Position numbers and translations under genes: made by a program. A DNA stretch of 64,000 nucleotides, from assembly GCF_011064595.1 (NCBI RefSeq), contig NZ_JAALJI010000005.1:62001-126000 (forward strand), given 5' to 3'. Each line of letters starts with the position of its first letter. Position 1 is the stretch's first letter. Below the pieces are notes generated by a model. It ran no database searches, was not told the origin of the DNA, and was given only the letters and a program-made list of their open reading frames with translations. This DNA comes from Paludisphaera soli. Lineage in GTDB: Bacteria > Planctomycetota > Planctomycetia > Isosphaerales > Isosphaeraceae. Of the stretch, positions 1-8,351 are shown in pieces.

Positions 1-372
1 GCGACCTACCAGGCGGAGCCGCCGGGCCTGCGCCTGCGTCCGATGCGTCCGTCCGGTCGACCACCTCTCCCGTCTCGATCGACCCGGCCCGACGACGATC
101 CCGCCACCGCTCTCCTCGTCCCGGGGCCCGCGCGACGGACCGGCCCGCCGCATTGGAGAAGGCCGCTCGCATCTCGGCCGCCGGATCGGCGCAAACCAGC
201 GAAAAGGCGAATCAACCCACTCGCCGATTCGACAAATCTTTATTTGCAGAATAAATTTCAAACGAATTGCGCCCGCGTTGTGCTCCAATGGGGCGCGGCC
301 CCCATCGTCGGGCAGGGCCGCTCCCGCCGTCGATCGAAGGACGGGCACCGCACGACAACGAAGGCCGAACCC
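1..372. other. Upstream region without a supported gene
   Basis: No gene is supported before the ATG at 373. Positions 225-275 form an AT-rich island in otherwise very GC-rich DNA and contain a perfect inverted repeat TTTATT-tgcag-AATAAA (239-255). This could be promoter DNA for the DUF11 protein downstream or the end of a transcript from the left. Open frames run through the stretch but look like GC-rich chance frames. Confidence 0.5.
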
Positions 373-1980
373 ATGCCGCGATTCCTCCCCATAGGACGGC
401 CCGGAGGGCGTACGCGCCGGCGGACCTCCCGATCGGCCGTCTCGCCCCGCGTCGAGCCTCTGGAGGGCCGCACGCTCCTGGCGAACCTGCTCCTCAACGG
501 CGGCTTCGAGCAGCCCCGGGTCCCCGCGGGGGGCTTCTTCCGCACGTTCGACGTCGGCAGCCCGCAGCTGACCGGCTGGACGATCGCCGCCGGCGACCTC
601 GACGTCGTGGGCAACCAGCCTGCGGCCGAGGGGACGCAGAGCCTGGACCTCAACGGCACCGTCCCGGCCGTGCTCCGTCAGGAGTTCGCCACGATCCCGG
701 GGGGACGCTACCGGCTCTCGTTCCAGTACGCCGACAATCCCGGGGGCGCCGTCGCGGCCCCGTCCGCGCTGGTCCAGGTCATCGGCGAGGCCGAGGCGCT
801 CCACGTCAGCGAGACGATCGCCCACTCGGGGTCGACCCTGGCCGACATGCGGTATACGCCCTTCTCGGCCTTCTTCACCGCCACCTCGTCGACCACGGCG
901 CTGCGGTTCCAGTCGCTGGTGGAAGGGAATGCCGGGGTCGTGCTCGACGCCGTCGCGGTGGAGCCCGCCCTCGACGCCTCGGCCGCCGACCTGGCGGCCA
1001 CGGTCCGCGCGCCGGCCGAGGCCGTCGCCGGAGAGACGCTGACCTATCAGATCACCGTCGCCAACCGCGGGCCGGGCGAAGCGCGGGCGGTCGCGCTCGC
1101 CGACGCGCTGCCAGCCCACACCACGTTCGTCTCGCTCACGACGCCGGCCGCCTGGACGGCGACCACGCCGGCGGTCGGCTCGCACGGGTCCGTCTCCATC
1201 TCGACCCCGAACCTCGCCGGCGGTGCCTCCGCGACGTTCACGCTGGTCGTCCGCGTCTCCCCCGGCACGCCCGTCGGCACGCGGATCTCCGTCACGGCCT
1301 CCGTCGCCTCGTCCTCGCCCGACCCCACCCCGTCGAACGACGCCGCGACGCAGGTCGCCACGGTCCAGGCGCCCCTCCCCGCGGCCGACCTGGCGGTCGC
1401 CGTCGCCGCGCCGGGCGCCGCCTTCGTCGGCCAGGACCTGGCCTATACCGTCACCGTCACCAACCTCGGCGCCGTCCGCTCCGCCCCCGGAGTCGCCCTG
1501 AGCTTCGCCGTCCCGGCCGGCGCGACGTTCATCTCGGCGACGACGAGCCTCGGGACGGTCGTGGCGGCGGGCGGCACGGTCACCGCCGACCTCGGCGCGA
1601 TCGACGGCGGCGGCACGGCGAGGGTGACGATCGTCCTCAGGCCGACGACGGCCGGGAGCCTCGTCGTCGTGGCCCGAATCGACGGCGGCGTCTCCGACCC
1701 CGACCCGGCCAACAACACCGCGGAAGCCGTCACGGCCGTCCAGGCCCCGGCCCCCGTCCGCGTCTCCGCCCGCCAACTCATGCTCCTCCAGCGCGCGGAA
1801 CGACGGTCGTACCTCGCATTCGCCCGGGCCGTCCGGTCCCAATTCCGGCGCGCCGACGGCGTGATACGGGCCTCGGTCGAAAGGACCCTCCGCGACATCC
1901 TCAGGGAGCTGAGGGGGAAATGGGCCGCGGAGACTCGGAGTCGGACCGCCGGCCAACCCTTCGACTTCCCCGACCTGTAA
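373..1980 (+). CDS. Secreted DUF11-repeat protein with planctomycete N-terminal motif
   Basis: 535-residue predicted extracellular protein. The start at 373 puts a basic stretch (RRRTSR) and the motif VEPLEGRTLLA about 25-35 residues in, as in many planctomycete surface proteins. Residues about 38-200 (NLLLNGGFEQP, TGWTI, DLDVVG, SLDLNG) look like a DUF642-type beta-sandwich. Two DUF11-like domains follow, each opening with ADLA(A/V) and carrying YTVTVTN or YQITVANRG signatures and conserved D-P-x-N-N-T ends. The C-terminal 80 residues are basic and partly helical (RQLMLLQRAERRSYLAFARA). The role is likely cell-surface or matrix structure; no catalytic residues are evident. The frame stays open upstream to position 43, but that extension is low-complexity and lacks a signal. 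Confidence 0.8.
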   Translation: MPRFLPIGRPGGRTRRRTSRSAVSPRVEPLEGRTLLANLLLNGGFEQPRVPAGGFFRTFDVGSPQLTGWTIAAGDLDVVGNQPAAEGTQSLDLNGTVPAVLRQEFATIPGGRYRLSFQYADNPGGAVAAPSALVQVIGEAEALHVSETIAHSGSTLADMRYTPFSAFFTATSSTTALRFQSLVEGNAGVVLDAVAVEPALDASAADLAATVRAPAEAVAGETLTYQITVANRGPGEARAVALADALPAHTTFVSLTTPAAWTATTPAVGSHGSVSISTPNLAGGASATFTLVVRVSPGTPVGTRISVTASVASSSPDPTPSNDAATQVATVQAPLPAADLAVAVAAPGAAFVGQDLAYTVTVTNLGAVRSAPGVALSFAVPAGATFISATTSLGTVVAAGGTVTADLGAIDGGGTARVTIVLRPTTAGSLVVVARIDGGVSDPDPANNTAEAVTAVQAPAPVRVSARQLMLLQRAERRSYLAFARAVRSQFRRADGVIRASVERTLRDILRELRGKWAAETRSRTAGQPFDFPDL

Positions 1981-2010
1981 AGAACCTCCGCTCGGGAAGG
2001 AGCCGGTGGT

Positions 2011-2637
2011 TCAGGATCGTTTCGACGCGTCTCGGCCCGCCCGCAGCTCCTCCAGTTCCCGCTCCAACTCGTGGACGCGGGACTGGAGCCTCTCGATCAC
2101 GGGCTGGACCTCGCGATGGGAGAAACGCGGGTGGATGTGCTGGTGGCAGTTGACGTCCCAGGCCTCGACGTTGAAGACGATCGCCCGCTCCACCTTCGCA
2201 GGATAATCCGGGTCGGCCAGGCGGGCGAGCAGCTCGGCGTCCCCCTCGACGACGCGGGCGGAGCCCCAGACCTTGACGCGCCGCCGGTTGGCGTAATCCA
2301 TCAGGAAGAGGAACGCCTTCGGATTCTCGGACAGGTTGCCGAGGGTGATGTACTGGCGGTTGCCGCCGAAGTCGGCGAAGGCCAGGGTCCGCTCGTCCAG
2401 CACCTTCAGGAAGCCGGGCGGGCCCCCTCGGTACTGGATGTAGGGCTGGCCCTCGGCGTTCGCCGTGCCGAGGTAGAACATGTCGAGGTCGGCGACGAAC
2501 CCCGCCAGGTCGGCGGAGATCGTCGTCGCCCAGCCCCCGGCCTCTTCCATCCGGGCGTAGCCTCGCCGGGAGCCCTTGGCCTGCTGGACCGCCTTCACCG
2601 CCGGGGTGAAGGCGACGTCGCTGGGATGGCTTCTCAT
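2011..2637 (-). CDS. Pyridoxamine 5'-phosphate oxidase family flavoprotein
   Basis: 208 residues, FMN-binding split-barrel family. The core (MFYLGTANAEGQPYIQYRGG, then LAFADFGGNRQYITLGNL and AFLFLMDYANRRRVKVWG) has the layout of the PPOX-like barrel in which these strands bind FMN. The C-terminus adds a predicted coiled coil (IERLQSRVHELERELEEL). Substrate unknown; relatives act on quinones, nitro compounds or F420/FMN-linked substrates. It is the last gene of a minus-strand operon, 22 nt after the alpha/beta hydrolase gene, so it should be under control of the TetR regulator encoded first in the operon. Confidence 0.85.
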   Translation of the reverse strand: MRSHPSDVAFTPAVKAVQQAKGSRRGYARMEEAGGWATTISADLAGFVADLDMFYLGTANAEGQPYIQYRGGPPGFLKVLDERTLAFADFGGNRQYITLGNLSENPKAFLFLMDYANRRRVKVWGSARVVEGDAELLARLADPDYPAKVERAIVFNVEAWDVNCHQHIHPRFSHREVQPVIERLQSRVHELERELEELRAGRDASKRS

Positions 2638-2659
2638 CGTTCGATCCCTTGATAGGTCG

Positions 2660-3544
2660 TCAGGCCCGCGCCACGCGCCGGCCGAGGAAGTCGCGGATCA
2701 AGGCGGCGATCTCGTCGCCGTGCGACTCCAGGGCGAAGTGGCCCGCGTCGAGGAGGTGGTATTCCAGGGTTTTCAGGTCGCGCTTGTAGGGCTCGGCGCC
2801 GGCGGCCGGGAAGATCGGGTCGTTCTTCCCCCAGGCGATCAGCATCGGCGGCTGGTGCTCGCGGAAGTAGGCCTGCCAGCCCGGGTAGAGCGGCGGGTTG
2901 CTGCCGTAGCTGAGGAACATATCGAGCTGGATCTCGGCGTTCCCCGGGCGGTCGAGCAGGTACTGGTCGTGCGCCGGGCCGTCGGGGGCGACCCGCTCGG
3001 GGTCGGGCACGCCGACCGTGTACTGCCATTTCGTGGCCTCGTAGGTCAGCAGGCCGCGCAGGGCCTCGCGCTTCTCGACGCTCGTCGGGTCGGCCCAGTA
3101 CGCCTGGATCGGCTCCCAGAAGGGGTTGTCGAGACCCTCGTCGTAGGCGTTGCCGTTCTGGACCACGATCGCCGTCACGCGCTCCGGATGCCGCGACGCC
3201 AGCCGATAGCCGACCGGGGCGCCGTAGTCCTGCACGTACAGGGCGTACTTCGTCAGGCCGACCGCCTCGGTGAACCCGTCGATCACGTCCGCCAGGTGGT
3301 CGAAGGTGTAGGCGAACTCGTCCCGCGAGGGCGTCGCGCTGTGGCCGTATCCGGGATAGTCGGGCGCCACGACGCGATACCCGCCCGCCAGCGCCGGGAT
3401 GAGGCCCCGGAACATCTGCGAGCTGGTCGGGAAGCCGTGCAGCAGCAGGATCGCCGGGGCCTCCTCGGGGCCGGCCTCGCGGTAGAAGACGTCGAGTCCG
3501 TCGACCTTCACCGTCCTGTGCCGCGTCTTCGTCGCGTCGCTCAT
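2660..3544 (-). CDS. Alpha/beta hydrolase, epoxide hydrolase/haloalkane dehalogenase type
   Basis: 294 residues, soluble. The HGFP oxyanion motif is at residues 36-39, the nucleophile elbow VQDYGAP places Asp106 as nucleophile, and His269 in DAGHFALE is the likely catalytic base. An Asp rather than Ser nucleophile points to epoxide hydrolase or haloalkane dehalogenase chemistry over esterase. Cap-domain residues include [18 protein letters not shown]. It lies between the tetR gene and the PPOX gene, with a TetR-type palindrome (3563-3580) just ahead of its start. This suggests an inducible detoxification operon for an electrophilic compound; the substrate cannot be told from sequence. Confidence 0.88.
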   Translation of the reverse strand: MSDATKTRHRTVKVDGLDVFYREAGPEEAPAILLLHGFPTSSQMFRGLIPALAGGYRVVAPDYPGYGHSATPSRDEFAYTFDHLADVIDGFTEAVGLTKYALYVQDYGAPVGYRLASRHPERVTAIVVQNGNAYDEGLDNPFWEPIQAYWADPTSVEKREALRGLLTYEATKWQYTVGVPDPERVAPDGPAHDQYLLDRPGNAEIQLDMFLSYGSNPPLYPGWQAYFREHQPPMLIAWGKNDPIFPAAGAEPYKRDLKTLEYHLLDAGHFALESHGDEIAALIRDFLGRRVARA

Positions 3545-3562
3545 GAGAAGGCTCCTTACAGC

Positions 3563-3580
3563 GAACAGACAGGTCTGTTC
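3563..3580. promoter_or_regulatory. Palindromic operator copy 2, before the hydrolase gene
   Basis: GAACAGAC-AG-GTCTGTTC is a perfect inverted repeat with 8-bp arms. The 14-bp core ACAGACAGGTCTGT is identical to the core of the palindrome upstream of tetR (4188-4205, read on the minus strand). It sits 19 nt before the hydrolase ATG. Likely binding site of the TetR regulator encoded next to it. Confidence 0.8.
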
Positions 3581-3605
3581 ATCGCTAGCAAAAAAAAGAG
3601 GAGGG

Positions 3606-4178
3606 TTACGCTCCCCCCTCGTCGACCAGCCGAAGTGCGGCGTCTCGGGCCACGTCGACGGCGTCCGGTTCGCCCTGGATGGCGGCCGTGACGATGGCCC
3701 CCTCGACCAGCAGGAACACGGCCGGGGCGAAGATCGCGGCCTTGCCGCCGACCGACTCCTCGATGATCCCCCGCAGGAACTCGCCGAACCGGCGCTTGAA
3801 GCCCCGAGAGTACGCGGTCCCGGGATGCGACGGGTCGGCCAGTTCGACGGTGGCGTTCTGGAAGGCGCACCCCCGGAAGCCCGGCGACTCGAACCACTCC
3901 CTCAGGGCCGCGAAGAAGGCCCGCAAGGCCCCCTCGGAGGCATGCCGCCCCATCGCCGCGCGGAAGAACTCGTTCGTGGAATGCTCCCGATGCTCCAGGA
4001 CGGCCAGGATCAGGTCGTCCTTGGAAGGGAAGTGGGCGTACAGGGTGGCCTTGGCGACGCCCGCCTCGGCGATGATCCGGTCGATCCCCACGGCGCGAAA
4101 ACCTTCCTCGTAGAACAACCGATCGGCCGTCTCGAGGATACGCTGCCGGGCCTTGGAGAGAGGCTTCGTCCGTTCCAT
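3606..4178 (-). CDS. TetR/AcrR family transcriptional regulator
   Basis: 190 residues. The N-terminal helix-turn-helix is clear ([20 protein letters not shown], then [19 protein letters not shown]), followed by a helical ligand-binding domain with the GFRGCAF segment common to this subfamily. I chose the ATG at 4178 (MERTKPLSK) because the longer frame to 4253 would run through the operator at 4188-4205. Gene order (regulator, hydrolase, flavoprotein) and matching palindromes in front of both the regulator and the hydrolase indicate autoregulation plus control of the operon, with release by an unknown small molecule. Confidence 0.9.
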   Translation of the reverse strand: MERTKPLSKARQRILETADRLFYEEGFRAVGIDRIIAEAGVAKATLYAHFPSKDDLILAVLEHREHSTNEFFRAAMGRHASEGALRAFFAALREWFESPGFRGCAFQNATVELADPSHPGTAYSRGFKRRFGEFLRGIIEESVGGKAAIFAPAVFLLVEGAIVTAAIQGEPDAVDVARDAALRLVDEGGA

Positions 4179-4187
4179 GCCCGAATC

Positions 4188-4205
4188 ATACAGACCTGTC
4201 TGTAT
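4188..4205. promoter_or_regulatory. Palindromic operator copy 1, before tetR
   Basis: ATACAGAC-CT-GTCTGTAT is a perfect inverted repeat with 8-bp arms, 10 nt upstream of the tetR ATG. It shares its 14-bp core with the site at 3563-3580. Confidence 0.82.
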
Positions 4206-4256
4206 CTTGTCAAGGTGCGTCGAAGGATCCTCGCCGAGTCTCCCGGGCCGCACGAC

Positions 4257-4685
4257 TCAGGCCTCCGGCCCGCGGCCCTTCGCCCGTTCCAGCAGGACGC
4301 GGACGCGCCCGACGCAGCCGTCGAGGTCCTTCTCGACGTCGTGGCCCCAGAGGCGGAGGACGGCCCAGCCCTGGCGGCGGAGCCTGGCGAAGTTGCGGCG
4401 GTCGCGGGCGCGGTTGCGCTCGATCTTGGCCCGCCAGAATTCCGAGAGCTTGTGCTTCCACAGGGGGTAGCGCCAGCCGTGCCAGAAGTCGCCGTCGACG
4501 AACACGACGACGCGCGCCTTCGTGAACACGAAATCGGGCTTGCCGGGCAAGGGCTTGTAATTCCGTCGATACCGCCAGCCCAGGCGGTGGAAGGCCGAGG
4601 AGACCTTGCGCTCAAGCGACGTGTTCTTGCCTTTGACCGCCTGCATCGTCCGCCGACGCTGCTCGGGCGTCAGGTTGTCGGCCAC
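4257..4685 (-). CDS. vsr: Very short patch repair (Vsr) endonuclease, zinc ligands apparently absent
   Basis: 142 residues. It nicks DNA 5' of T:G mismatches left by deamination of 5-methylcytosine. The N-terminus (LTPEQRRRTMQAVKGKNTSLE) is typical of the family, PGKPDF contains the presumed catalytic Asp51, and VFVDGDFWHG contains Trp68 and His69, matching E. coli Vsr numbering. E. coli Vsr has Cys66 and nearby Cys/His zinc ligands; here residue 66 is Asp and the following stretch (WRYPLWKHKLSEFW) has no Cys, so the structural zinc site is probably missing. The start overlaps the 3' end of the cytosine methyltransferase gene by 74 bp, as in dcm-vsr pairs, implying translational coupling. Confidence 0.88.
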   Translation of the reverse strand: MADNLTPEQRRRTMQAVKGKNTSLERKVSSAFHRLGWRYRRNYKPLPGKPDFVFTKARVVVFVDGDFWHGWRYPLWKHKLSEFWRAKIERNRARDRRNFARLRRQGWAVLRLWGHDVEKDLDGCVGRVRVLLERAKGRGPEA

Positions 4686-5865
4686 CGGGCGTCCTCCGTG
4701 CTTCCGCGACCCCGGCCGAAGCCATCGGCGACAGGACGTGGCGGTCGATCCATTGTACGGCCGGCACGCAGACCGCGTCGCCGAAACCGAACAGGTTCTG
4801 GATCGCGTTCGCGACCAGCGGGAAGTCCGGCACCCCCTGGAGCCGGGCGTACTCCCGCGGCGACATCCAGCGCATCCGCAGCCGGCCGTCCTCGACGACG
4901 ATCACGATCTGCTTGGCGCTGCCGCCCCGGGGCGTGCGCAGGCAGCCGGCCACGCCGTCGAAGCGGACCTCGGCGCGGGTCCGGCCGTCGCGCTTGCGTC
5001 GGTAGATCGTCCCCACGAACGTCGCGCCGGCCGCGACCATCGCGTCGACCCGCTCGCGGTGGCGGTCGTGCATCATGTCGCGATGTTTGGAGACGGCCGC
5101 CTCGTCCCACCAGGCCTGTGCGTCGTCGCGGTCGATCAGCGTCGCCACGCCCGGCGGCGCGACCGAGGGCGCGGGGACGTCGAACGCGATCCAGCCCGTC
5201 GGCAGGTCGATCGACCGCATCAGGTCGATCAGCCGACGCGGGCGGATGCGGCGGTCGGCCGCTTCGAGCCGCTCGGCCCACGGATCGACGATCCAGCCGG
5301 ACGACGAACGGGGCAGGGCGCCCGGCGGGTCGAGATCCTGATGCACGCCGACGACGAAGACCCGGGGCCGACTCTGGGGGACGAACATCGCGGCGTCGAG
5401 CGTGAAGGCGTCCAGCCGGTAGCCCAGGCCCGCGAGCGCCCGCGCAGCGGCCTCGAAGTCCTTCCCCCCGGCCGAGGTCAGGAAGCCCGTCACATTCTCC
5501 AGCAATACCAGGGGCGGGCGGCGTTCGCCCAGCTTCTCCATCGCCCGCACGAATCCGAAGAAGGTCGACGAATGCGTCCCCTCGAACCCGCGCCCATGCC
5601 CGGCCAGCGAGAGGTCGACGCAGGGGAACGAGGCCGTCGCCAGCAGCGGGCGGCCCTCGATCCGCGACACCACCTCGGGCGTCTCCCAGACGTCCCCCAG
5701 GTGGAAATGCCCCTCGTCGTCGAACCGGCCGAGGTAGAGGGCCTGCTTCTTGGGGTCCACGTCGTTCGCGTAGACGCACGACCACCCCGACGCCCCGAGC
5801 GCCTCGCGCACCAGGCCGATCCCGGCGAAGAACTCGCAGAACGTCTTCCCGGCCGCCTCGCCCAT
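4612..5865 (-). CDS. DNA (cytosine-5) methyltransferase
   Basis: 417 residues. Motif I FFAGIG (residues 12-17) binds SAM, motif IV SFPCVDLS carries the catalytic Cys82, motif VI is LLENVTG (121-127), motif VIII is QSRPRVFVVG, and the C-terminal motifs IX/X are ARLQGVPDFP and FGFGDAVCVPAV. The target-recognition region is roughly residues 230-330; specificity cannot be read from it. No restriction endonuclease gene lies nearby, so this looks like an orphan enzyme paired with Vsr. A TATGAT box lies 53 nt upstream (5918-5923). Confidence 0.92.
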   Translation of the reverse strand: MGEAAGKTFCEFFAGIGLVREALGASGWSCVYANDVDPKKQALYLGRFDDEGHFHLGDVWETPEVVSRIEGRPLLATASFPCVDLSLAGHGRGFEGTHSSTFFGFVRAMEKLGERRPPLVLLENVTGFLTSAGGKDFEAAARALAGLGYRLDAFTLDAAMFVPQSRPRVFVVGVHQDLDPPGALPRSSSGWIVDPWAERLEAADRRIRPRRLIDLMRSIDLPTGWIAFDVPAPSVAPPGVATLIDRDDAQAWWDEAAVSKHRDMMHDRHRERVDAMVAAGATFVGTIYRRKRDGRTRAEVRFDGVAGCLRTPRGGSAKQIVIVVEDGRLRMRWMSPREYARLQGVPDFPLVANAIQNLFGFGDAVCVPAVQWIDRHVLSPMASAGVAEARRTPGGRQPDARAASADDAGGQRQEHVA

Positions 5866-5917
5866 GCCCGTCCGTCCTTCCGCGCTTGTGCCTCACCGGC
5901 CGCGACGGCGGAAGCCT

Positions 5918-5923
5918 ATCATA
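5918..5923 (-). promoter_or_regulatory. Candidate -10 box for the methyltransferase gene
   Basis: TATGAT on the minus strand in the 75-nt gap between the small membrane protein gene and the methyltransferase ATG. No convincing -35 box. The same hexamer occurs ahead of the gene at 45334. Confidence 0.35.
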
Positions 5924-5939
5924 CGGAGGGCCGGATTCC

Positions 5940-6215
5940 TCAGCCGGGCCGGCGAGAGTCGTCCGCCTCAAGCTCGCCGAACGACCAGTGGGCCTCGATG
6001 GGCTCGTCCATGTCGTCGAACCGGACCTTGGCGACGGGCGCGACGCGGACGCCCTGCTTCTTCATGAGGTAGGCGACCAGGCGGCGGTCCCAGCCGAGCT
6101 TGTGGAGGACGAACGCGACGAAGAGCGTCGCGCAGGCGACGGCCGTCAGGAGGACGACCAGGAGCCCGACGAGGACCAGGACGGCGGCCCCGATGAGCAG
6201 GTAGAGCAGGAGCAT
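5940..6215 (-). CDS. Small single-span membrane protein, unknown function
   Basis: 91 residues from the ATG at 6215; a GTG at 6287 in the same frame would add 24. One long or hairpin-like hydrophobic segment (LLLYLLIGAAVLVLVGLLVV, continuing LLTAVACATLFVAFVL) is followed by a basic then acidic cytosolic tail (WDRRLVAYLMKKQG, later FDDMDEPIEAHW). No domain recognised. It lies upstream of the methyltransferase gene in the same direction, but a likely promoter in between argues against a strict operon. Confidence 0.6.
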   Translation of the reverse strand: MLLLYLLIGAAVLVLVGLLVVLLTAVACATLFVAFVLHKLGWDRRLVAYLMKKQGVRVAPVAKVRFDDMDEPIEAHWSFGELEADDSRRPG

Positions 6216-6676
6216 CAGTTGCGGCACGGTCGACCTCGCGCAAGGGGGCTCGTCACGGCCATCCAGGTCGACCTTAACGGAAATCACGGCCCGCGCACAG
6301 GCCGGGGGCGGGGGCGCGATTCGGGGTTGACCGGCCCGGGGGATGGCAGCAGAATGCGGCCCTCAGGTTTCGGGAGGCTGGATCACCTATGGATGCACGT
6401 CGTGTTGTCAGGCTCTGTGTGATTTGAGGCCGGCTCGTCCGGCTCCCGATCGGGTCGGGATGCGGTCTGCGGATCGCGTCCCGAATTCGGCTCGAACGAG
6501 GGGCGGGGCGAGGTGGGAGTTTCCCGCTTCATTGGGAAGGATCGGCTCTCGACCCGGGAAGACTCGCCGAAATCTCCGAAGAATCGGGGCGGCGGGATTC
6601 GCGGCGAGGATGATCGAGGCCGATCGGATCCCCGGACATCGCCGACAACGTCAAGCTATCAAGGAGGATACGCGCC
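6216..6676. other. Intergenic region upstream of the VPEP protein
   Basis: About 460 bases between divergent genes. I see no RNA gene and no convincing promoter; chance frames only. The only clear signal is a strong ribosome binding site AGGAGG at 6662-6667, 9 nt before the GTG start at 6677. Confidence 0.5.
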
Positions 6677-7339
6677 GTGACGCGTCCTGGATTCACCCCC
6701 TCGGCAGTACTTGCGGCCTTCACCATGCTCGGGCTCGGGGCCTGGGCCCCGTCCGCGAAGGCCGCCGCGATCAACCCCAACGGCACGACGGCGACCGCCT
6801 ACTATCGGCTGACGGCCGATTCCGGCCTCCCGGCCCCCGCCTCCGACATCGCCGGCCCGCAGGTCGTGGCCCTGGTGTCGCCCGCCGGCGGCGTGGTCCC
6901 CCCCACCGGGGCCGACGGCACGCAGGGAAGCCCCCTGACCATCCTGAGCGACTCCCAGGGCTTCGACGCCGACCAGCTCGTCGTCGCCCTGAAGGATTCC
7001 ACCAACGCCGCCGGCGAACCCGAGCAGCTCCTGGGCCTGGTCTTCTTCGGCCAGGGGCTCCAGCCCGGCGGCGTGCTCCACTTCGCGTTGAGCATCGACA
7101 AGGCGCTGGCGGACAACCCGCCCCGGCTCACCTCGTCGACCCCCGGCATCACCATCGCCGCCGTCCCCCAGGCGGGCCCGGACCCGGACCCGGGGACCGG
7201 CCCCGACCCGGTCGACCCGGCCCCGAACGTGCCGGAGCCGGTCGCCTTCCTGCTCTGGTCGGCCGCCGCCGGCGCCATCGCCTTCCGCACCCGCTCTCGG
7301 GCCCGCGCCCGTCGCCTGGAAGCCCGGCCAGCCGCCTGA
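6677..7339 (+). CDS. Secreted protein with VPEP (PEP-CTERM-like) sorting tail
   Basis: 220 residues with a GTG start chosen for the AGGAGG Shine-Dalgarno 9 nt upstream. A signal peptide (VLAAFTMLGLGAWAPSAKAA, cleavage near AKAAA) is followed by a predicted extracellular beta-rich body. The C-terminus has a Pro/Asp linker, then VPEPVAF, a hydrophobic stretch (LLWSAAAGAIAF) and an arginine-rich end (RTRSRARARR). That tripartite tail is the hallmark of exosortase substrates. The likely processing enzyme is the exosortase encoded at 55402-56514 in this window. The body matches no domain I recognise. Confidence 0.8.
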   Translation: MTRPGFTPSAVLAAFTMLGLGAWAPSAKAAAINPNGTTATAYYRLTADSGLPAPASDIAGPQVVALVSPAGGVVPPTGADGTQGSPLTILSDSQGFDADQLVVALKDSTNAAGEPEQLLGLVFFGQGLQPGGVLHFALSIDKALADNPPRLTSSTPGITIAAVPQAGPDPDPGTGPDPVDPAPNVPEPVAFLLWSAAAGAIAFRTRSRARARRLEARPAA

Positions 7340-7603
7340 TCGCGGCCCGAATCCCCCCGGATCCCGCGTCGTCCGCGTCGGGCCGATCGAGGCTCGTCGC
7401 GGGCGCTCGACGTCCCGCCGTCCGTGTTGATCTTTTCGCACACGCCCCTCCCCGGCGGTCGCGAACCCGGCCGAACCGCGAGGCCGGCCGGAAAGCCCTG
7501 GTCGGATCCGCACCGACCACCCATAATAACTCGGCTTCGCGCGTGAATCGACGACGACTGGCTTGCATGACTGCTTGCTTCACACCCGTGACCGAGCCAG
7601 GCC

Positions 7604-8209
7604 ATGAATGAATCCCTCGCGGTCTGCCCCCACTGCGCGGCGCGGCTGCGCTTGAGCGCCGAGCCCGGCGATGGGCCGACGACCTGCGCGCGATGCCGGC
7701 GGACGTTCCGGTCCCCGTCGGCGACGACGGCCTCGGGCTCCAGCTCCGGCGAATACGCGACGGCGGATCCGCCGCCCCCCGACGGCGCCCACGTCGAGGT
7801 CGCCTGCCCAGATTGCGGCGCGGGGCTGCGGGTGCGCGAGAAGTACGTCGGCCGCCACGTCCGCTGCGGGGGATGCCGCGCGAAGTTCCTGGTGCAGACC
7901 GGGCCGACGTCGGCCCCCGTCGCCTCCCCGCCGGGCCTCGCCCAGCCCCCGGCCGCCACGCCCGACCCCGACGACCCCTGGCAGGGCCGCGCCGAGGTCC
8001 TCAGGCTGCTCGACGAGGTCGCCACGCTCCGCGCCGAGAACGCCGGGCTCCGGGCGAGGGTGGAGCGGCTCGAACGGGAACGCGACGCCGCCGGCCGGGA
8101 GGCCGCGCGCGCCCGCTCGACCTCCGGCCGCTACGCGCCCCGCGACGACGACGACGACGCCGTGACGTTCCGCTTCCTCGACGAGGCCGCGCGAGCCTCC
8201 GGCGCGTGA
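7604..8209 (+). CDS. Double zinc-ribbon protein with coiled coil
   Basis: 201 residues. Two zinc ribbons of MJ0042-like form: CPHC...CARC (residues about 8-29) and CPDC...CGGC (about 68-89), each followed by an RxxF or xKFL strand. After a proline-rich linker comes a predicted coiled coil (LRLLDEVATLRAENAGLRAR, continuing to ERERDA) and an acidic DDDDD patch near the end. Probably a cytosolic adaptor or nucleic-acid/protein binding factor; the function is not known. Weak ribosome site. A G/C hairpin followed by a T-run lies just downstream (8290-8338). Confidence 0.72.
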   Translation: MNESLAVCPHCAARLRLSAEPGDGPTTCARCRRTFRSPSATTASGSSSGEYATADPPPPDGAHVEVACPDCGAGLRVREKYVGRHVRCGGCRAKFLVQTGPTSAPVASPPGLAQPPAATPDPDDPWQGRAEVLRLLDEVATLRAENAGLRARVERLERERDAAGREAARARSTSGRYAPRDDDDDAVTFRFLDEAARASGA

Positions 8210-8289
8210 ACGCGCTCGCGTTCGTCGCGCGCTCATTCGCTCGGTCGGAACGCCTGCGCCCTCAAGGGGGCGGAATTCCCATGGGCGGC

Positions 8290-8338
8290 TCCCTTCCCCC
8301 AGCAGAGGGGGGGAAGGGATCATGACGCGAGGGTTTTT
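8290..8338 (+). terminator. Hairpin and T-run after the zinc-ribbon gene
   Basis: TCCCTTCCCCC-agcaga-GGGGGGGAAGGGA (8290-8319) forms a strong stem. A TTTTTT run follows at 8333-8338, about 14 nt after the stem, so an intrinsic terminator is plausible but not canonical. The stem core CCTTCCCCC/GGGGGAAGG also occurs at 30232-30254. Confidence 0.45.
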
Positions 8339-8351
8339 TGATACGACGGGC

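Noticed and set aside
2071-2652. Plus-strand frame opposite the PPOX-like gene
   Set aside because: Antisense shadow; the minus-strand product shows a clear FMN-barrel pattern and operon spacing.
4612-6215. A full restriction-modification system around the cytosine methyltransferase
   Set aside because: Only vsr and a small membrane protein are adjacent; no endonuclease-like gene within reach.
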